Assembly (NCBI GenBank): GCA_043557195.1
Contig: CP121314.1
Coordinates: 2,480,001 to 2,544,000, forward strand
Length of the DNA stretch: 64,000 nucleotides
Direction of reading: 5' to 3'
From: Jejuia sp043557195
GTDB taxonomy: Bacteria > Bacteroidota > Bacteroidia > Flavobacteriales > Flavobacteriaceae
Positions 60,573 to 64,000 of the stretch are shown in pieces. Under the pieces are notes generated by a model, which was not told where the DNA came from, searched no databases, and worked only from the letters and a program-made list of their open reading frames with translations. Every line of letters starts with the position of its first letter. Position 1 is the first letter of the stretch. Both the position numbers and the translations under genes were made by a program.

Positions 60573-61760
60573 TTAGGGGGTTATTTTTTTAGTAATTTCA
60601 ACTTTTAATGGGCTATTCAGTTTTTTGGCAAAATTGCTTAAGTATTGCTCCCATTCGTATTGATTTTGAAACTGACCACTCTTTTGCCACGTAAAACCTG
60701 CATAGTATATAGTTTTACCATTTATCACTTTTAAATGGGCGAAAGCATTGCTCAGATCTTTTGCGTCGGTTTCATATTTTTCAGAATCAATAAAATATAC
60801 TGGAGTTGTAACTATTGCCGTGCCAAGTTCAGAATCAGCATGAGGTTGCCAATAGTTTAACCAGGTTTCATCTTTATGTGATGTAACAACACCATCTTTT
60901 TCATGTAAAGTTAAACCTGCCGAAATAGTATCTACGCCTTCAATAGCAATTTCGAATTTTGAAAGGTTATTACCATAGTCTAAAGTAATGGTTTTTGACT
61001 CTTTGATTATTGTACCATTTGCATCCCAAACACCATAGTCCAAAACAAAACTTGTTCTAATGGGACCGTTAGTTAAGGTTTTATGACTTATGAAGTTTTT
61101 TGAAATATAATATGTGCTATCCTTCTTATAAGCTATACCGCCAACACCTCTACTAGACCCTACGTGAAAATTATCTAAGCCTTCACCTGTATCCTCATGA
61201 TATGTGCCTGTTTTTTCAGTGTATTTCTTGTACCAAGAATCAATAATAGAATAATCTACACGTTTTAACCATGCATCAATACCACTAGAAAGTGTACCTT
61301 CCTTTAAGTTGTTTTCAAACCTGTATTGTGCATTTGGCCCATAAGTTCTAAATGCAACCTTGTTGTTTTCCCAAGCATAATCGTCTGTACGTTCAGGTAC
61401 AAATCGAGAGTAGCATATTTTTTCTTCGGAAGTTTTAAAATTCTTCGGAAGTTTTATCACTTCATAAGTTGCTTTACCATTAGCTTTTAATGCAGGCTGA
61501 AAGAGTAGGATATCCATATTACCATCACCATCATTATCTACCAGTTGAGATGCTAAAAAAGTTTCAGAAGAAATGTCTCTAATTCCAAAATCATTTATGC
61601 TTTCAATACCTAAAAACTGTTTTGATAATTCTACGGTTTCAAAAGTTCTGTCTAAAGACAACTCATTCGAAATTTCAACAGTAATAGAAGGCTCTTTTTT
61701 ACTGCATGAAAAAATAAGGCAGTTTAAAAATAATACTGTAAATAACTTAGTTGATTTCAT
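60573..61760 (-). CDS. DUF4861 family lipoprotein
   Basis: A 395-residue protein with a lipoprotein signal (LIFSC, Cys about residue 19) and the DUF4861 fold region (GIDAWLKRVDYSIIDSWYKKYTEKTGTYHEDTGEGLDNFHVGSSRG). The family occurs in pectin/rhamnogalacturonan loci of Bacteroidota and is thought to act on unsaturated galacturonate products, though its activity is not firmly established to my knowledge. It follows kduI by 4 bp on the same strand. Confidence 0.75.
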   Translation of the reverse strand: MKSTKLFTVLFLNCLIFSCSKKEPSITVEISNELSLDRTFETVELSKQFLGIESINDFGIRDISSETFLASQLVDNDGDGNMDILLFQPALKANGKATYEVIKLPKNFKTSEEKICYSRFVPERTDDYAWENNKVAFRTYGPNAQYRFENNLKEGTLSSGIDAWLKRVDYSIIDSWYKKYTEKTGTYHEDTGEGLDNFHVGSSRGVGGIAYKKDSTYYISKNFISHKTLTNGPIRTSFVLDYGVWDANGTIIKESKTITLDYGNNLSKFEIAIEGVDTISAGLTLHEKDGVVTSHKDETWLNYWQPHADSELGTAIVTTPVYFIDSEKYETDAKDLSNAFAHLKVINGKTIYYAGFTWQKSGQFQNQYEWEQYLSNFAKKLNSPLKVEITKKITP

Positions 61761-61764
61761 GGTT

Positions 61765-62607
61765 TTATCTTAATTTATTTATATCGCAAACATCCATGTC
61801 GCCATAATCCAAATTTTCACCTGCCATACCCCAAATAAAACTGTAACTGCTAGTGCCAGACCCTGAATGGATAGACCAAGGTGGTGATATTACGGCTTCT
61901 TCGTTTGCCATCCAAATGTGCCTTGTTTCATCGGTTTGCCCCATAAAATGGCATACAGCTTGGTCTTCAGCAACTTCAAAATAAAAGTATATCTCCATAC
62001 GTCTGTCATGTACATGAGCAGGTAAGGTATTCCAAGAACTACCGGGTTTTAATGTTGTCATACCCATTTGAAGCTGACAAACATCAACAACACTGTTTAC
62101 AATATATTTTCTCAATGTTCTTGCATTTGCAGTTTCTGGTGCGCCAAGTTCAATAACTTCTAAATCGTCAAGACCAATTTTTTTCGAAGGATACCCTTTA
62201 TGTGCAGGTGTTGAGTTGATATAAAACTTAGCAGGGTTTTCTGCTGAATCACTTGAGAAAACAACTTCTTTATTACCTTGCCCAACGTATAGTCCTTCTT
62301 TATGATCAAGATTGAAAATAGTACCATCAACAGAAACAGAGCCACTACCACCAATATTTATAACCCCGAGTTCCCGTCTTTCTAAGAAATAATTAGCCTT
62401 AAGAGGATCAATGGTTTCAAGTGTAACTTTCTTTTTTACAGGTGATACACCCGCTATGATGTATCTATCATAATGGGAATATACATGACTAATTTGGTCA
62501 GCTTTAAAAAGATTTTGAACCAAAAACTCGTCTCTTAGTTCTTGTGTATCCATTTGTTTTACTTCTCTTGGTGACGCTGCGTAACGCACTTCATAATTAT
62601 TTGACAT
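61765..62607 (-). CDS. kduI: 5-dehydro-4-deoxy-D-glucuronate isomerase
   Basis: A 280-residue cupin-fold isomerase. The Zn-binding set is visible as HVHDRRMEIYFYF (two His and a Glu) and a C-terminal His in PPWSIHSGSGTSSYSFIWGM. It converts 5-keto-4-deoxyuronate, released from unsaturated pectin oligomers, to 2,5-diketo-3-deoxygluconate. Length and motif match KduI. It is divergent from the GH105 gene, with a LacI-type palindrome in the gap, and is followed by the DUF4861 gene. Confidence 0.92.
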   Translation of the reverse strand: MSNNYEVRYAASPREVKQMDTQELRDEFLVQNLFKADQISHVYSHYDRYIIAGVSPVKKKVTLETIDPLKANYFLERRELGVINIGGSGSVSVDGTIFNLDHKEGLYVGQGNKEVVFSSDSAENPAKFYINSTPAHKGYPSKKIGLDDLEVIELGAPETANARTLRKYIVNSVVDVCQLQMGMTTLKPGSSWNTLPAHVHDRRMEIYFYFEVAEDQAVCHFMGQTDETRHIWMANEEAVISPPWSIHSGSGTSSYSFIWGMAGENLDYGDMDVCDINKLR

Positions 62608-62666
62608 ATCTTTGATAATTAAGTTTTTGTAGTTAAAATTTTCAGTAAAAATAACATTTTTATCTT

Positions 62667-62688
62667 AAAATACAATCGATTGTATTTT
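62667..62688. promoter_or_regulatory. Perfect 22-bp palindrome, candidate LacI-family operator
   Basis: Half-site AAAATACAATC mirrored exactly around a central CG. It lies in the 151-bp divergent gap between kduI and the GH105 gene. A LacI-family gene follows the GH105 gene, and LacI-type operators have this CG-centred palindromic form. Confidence 0.6.
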
Positions 62689-62758
62689 TGATTTTTTTTG
62701 ATATATTTACAAAAGCCAAATATTAGGTTCAGTATTATAAATTTTAATAAAAGACTAA

Positions 62759-63886
62759 ATGAATCATTGTTTTAAAAAAGGTATTAAGATTATTTTATTA
62801 GTGGTTACTTTAATCGTAGTTAGCACAATTTCGGTTGAAGCGCAAAGTATAAAGCCGAGGAAAGTTAAAAAAGCGATGAAGCAGGTTGCCGAATGGCAAA
62901 TGGAACATTTTAGGGACACCTACAGTGGAAGAGATAAACCGCACCATATTGCAGCTTGGACTAATGGTGCACTTTATGTTGGTATGGTCAAGCTTGCATC
63001 ATTAACCAAAAGCAAGAAGTATTATGAATGGTTGAAAAATATAGGGGAACAACAAAATTGGAAATTGCATTATAGAAAATATCATGCTGATGACCATGTT
63101 GTAGGGCAAATGTATGTGGAATTGTTTAGAAAATATGGTGATAGCGCTATGATTGAAAAAGCAATAAAGGGCTTAGATTATATTATTGAAAACCCAAGTA
63201 AAGAGCCTATTACACTTGATGATTATAAACATTTAGAGCGTTGGACGTGGTGTGATGCGCTATTTATGTCTCCGCCACTTTGGGCAATGGTTGCAAACAT
63301 TACTGGTGAGGAAAAGTATAATGATTTTATGATGGAAGAGTATCAGGCCACCTATGATCATTTGTTTGATGAAGATGAAAGTTTGTTTTATAGAGATAAC
63401 AGCTATATTGGAAAGCTAGATGGAGGTAAAAAGATATTTTGGTCTCGAGGTAATGGCTGGGTTTTTGGAGGTTTAACGCTTTTAATGGACGAATATCAAC
63501 CAAACTCTAAGGAGTACAAATATTTTAAAGATATATACCTGCGGATGGCAGAAAAACTCATTCAAATTCAATCTCCAGAAGGGCATTGGGCGATGAGTTT
63601 ATTAAATTATGATTTATACCCTACACCAGAGACCAGTGGAACATCTTTTTTTACCTTTGGCTTAGCATGGGGTGTAAATAATGGTTTATTAGATAGAGCG
63701 ATTTATGAACCTCACATAAAAAGAGCTTGGAATGCATTAACTAGTTACATTACAGAAGACGGTATGTTGGGGTATGTACAGCCTATTGGTGCAGCCCCCG
63801 GAAAAGCTTGGGCAGATAAAACCGAAGTGTATGGTACAGGAGCTTTTTTAGCAGCAGGAGCAGAAGTTTATAAGCTATATGAATAA
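62759..63886 (+). CDS. GH105 unsaturated rhamnogalacturonyl hydrolase
   Basis: A 375-residue protein with a signal peptide (ending VEAQ) and the GH105/GH88 alpha6-barrel: PHHIAAWTNGALYVGM, the catalytic Asp166 in WTWCDALFMSPP, WSRGNGWVFGGL, and a C-terminal KTEVYGTGAFLAAGAEVYKL. It removes the unsaturated galacturonyl residue from products of rhamnogalacturonan lyases, feeding the kduI branch. It is divergent from kduI and probably co-regulated through the palindrome between them. Confidence 0.92.
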   Translation: MNHCFKKGIKIILLVVTLIVVSTISVEAQSIKPRKVKKAMKQVAEWQMEHFRDTYSGRDKPHHIAAWTNGALYVGMVKLASLTKSKKYYEWLKNIGEQQNWKLHYRKYHADDHVVGQMYVELFRKYGDSAMIEKAIKGLDYIIENPSKEPITLDDYKHLERWTWCDALFMSPPLWAMVANITGEEKYNDFMMEEYQATYDHLFDEDESLFYRDNSYIGKLDGGKKIFWSRGNGWVFGGLTLLMDEYQPNSKEYKYFKDIYLRMAEKLIQIQSPEGHWAMSLLNYDLYPTPETSGTSFFTFGLAWGVNNGLLDRAIYEPHIKRAWNALTSYITEDGMLGYVQPIGAAPGKAWADKTEVYGTGAFLAAGAEVYKLYE

Positions 63887-63904
63887 GTTCTGTAAATTGG
63901 CTGC

Positions 63905-64000
63905 ATGAATTCAGGAAAAATAACCATACATGATATTTCAAAAGCACTTGAAATAGATAGTTCTACGGTTTCAAGAGCCTTAAATGATAGTCCAAGAGTA
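63905..64000 (+). CDS. LacI-family transcriptional regulator, N-terminal part (3' end outside window)
   Basis: Only 32 residues are present: MNSGKITIHDISKALEIDSSTVSRALND, the LacI-family helix-turn-helix with the TIHDIS-type first helix and SSTVSRALND recognition helix. It starts 19 bp after the GH105 stop. It is the likely controller of the kduI-GH105 locus. The ligand-binding domain lies beyond the window. Confidence 0.85.
   Translation, partial: MNSGKITIHDISKALEIDSSTVSRALNDSPRV

Overview
The window reads as the chromosome of a marine-type Flavobacteriaceae bacterium (phylum Bacteroidota). The evidence is AT-rich DNA, Bacteroidota promoters of the TAnnTTTG type, type IX secretion (T9SS) C-terminal sorting domains, SusC-like plug domains, a DnaE polymerase fused to an N-terminal exonuclease, and family-typical proteins such as DUF4296 lipoproteins and an extended ribosomal protein S16. 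No rRNA, CRISPR array or insertion-sequence transposase was seen. The only tRNA sequence found is a 3' fragment.

Layout. 1-12.6 kb is housekeeping: the end of a dihydroorotase-type gene, a DUF4296 lipoprotein, an epimerase, a broken tyrS, a LuxE-like protein, a PhoB/PhoR-type two-component pair, trmB, a LysE exporter, an alkyltransferase-like protein, mrp, a NifU-domain protein and a ferredoxin. 12.6-20.9 kb is an L-fucose utilisation cluster: GH29 fucosidase, mutarotase, FucP permease, three dehydrogenases and an enolase-superfamily dehydratase, read away from a divergent AraC regulator. The enzyme set points to a non-phosphorylating (oxidative) fucose route. 21-31.4 kb is accessory: an orphan membrane protein between inverted motifs, DUF1853, a phosphoesterase, a GDSL lipoprotein, a Crp-type regulator followed by a HbpS / propeller-Dabb / porin / SDR run, and a His-rich outer-membrane protein near a CNGKC protein. 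31.5-48.8 kb is mostly core: a 1152-residue protein that may be a PPi-type PEP carboxykinase, glutaryl-CoA dehydrogenase, a TrmN6-like methyltransferase, rimM/rpsP, two DUF2383 proteins, dnaE, an ArsR/AHSA1 pair, trxA and a ClpP paralogue.

48.8-51 kb is rearranged. A DUF58 gene is cut off and joined to the 3' part of a tRNA-Asp gene, and a T9SS protein gene downstream is bracketed by a direct repeat. 51-56.2 kb is an inducible-mutagenesis cassette: dnaE2-like polymerase, Y-family polymerase, and a divergent LexA-like S24 repressor with an operator-like inverted repeat between the starts. 56.3-60.5 kb holds two lipoproteins and two convergent secreted proteins that have a TonB plug domain but no barrel. 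60.5-64 kb is the edge of a pectin/rhamnogalacturonan locus (DUF4861, kduI, GH105, LacI regulator) with a perfect 22-bp palindrome between the divergent kduI and GH105 genes.

Two breaks in normally intact genes deserve caution: tyrS has an apparent 55-bp out-of-frame deletion, and DUF58 ends in a tRNA fragment. Either could be real or an assembly error. All family calls were made by reading the translations; no database search was run.
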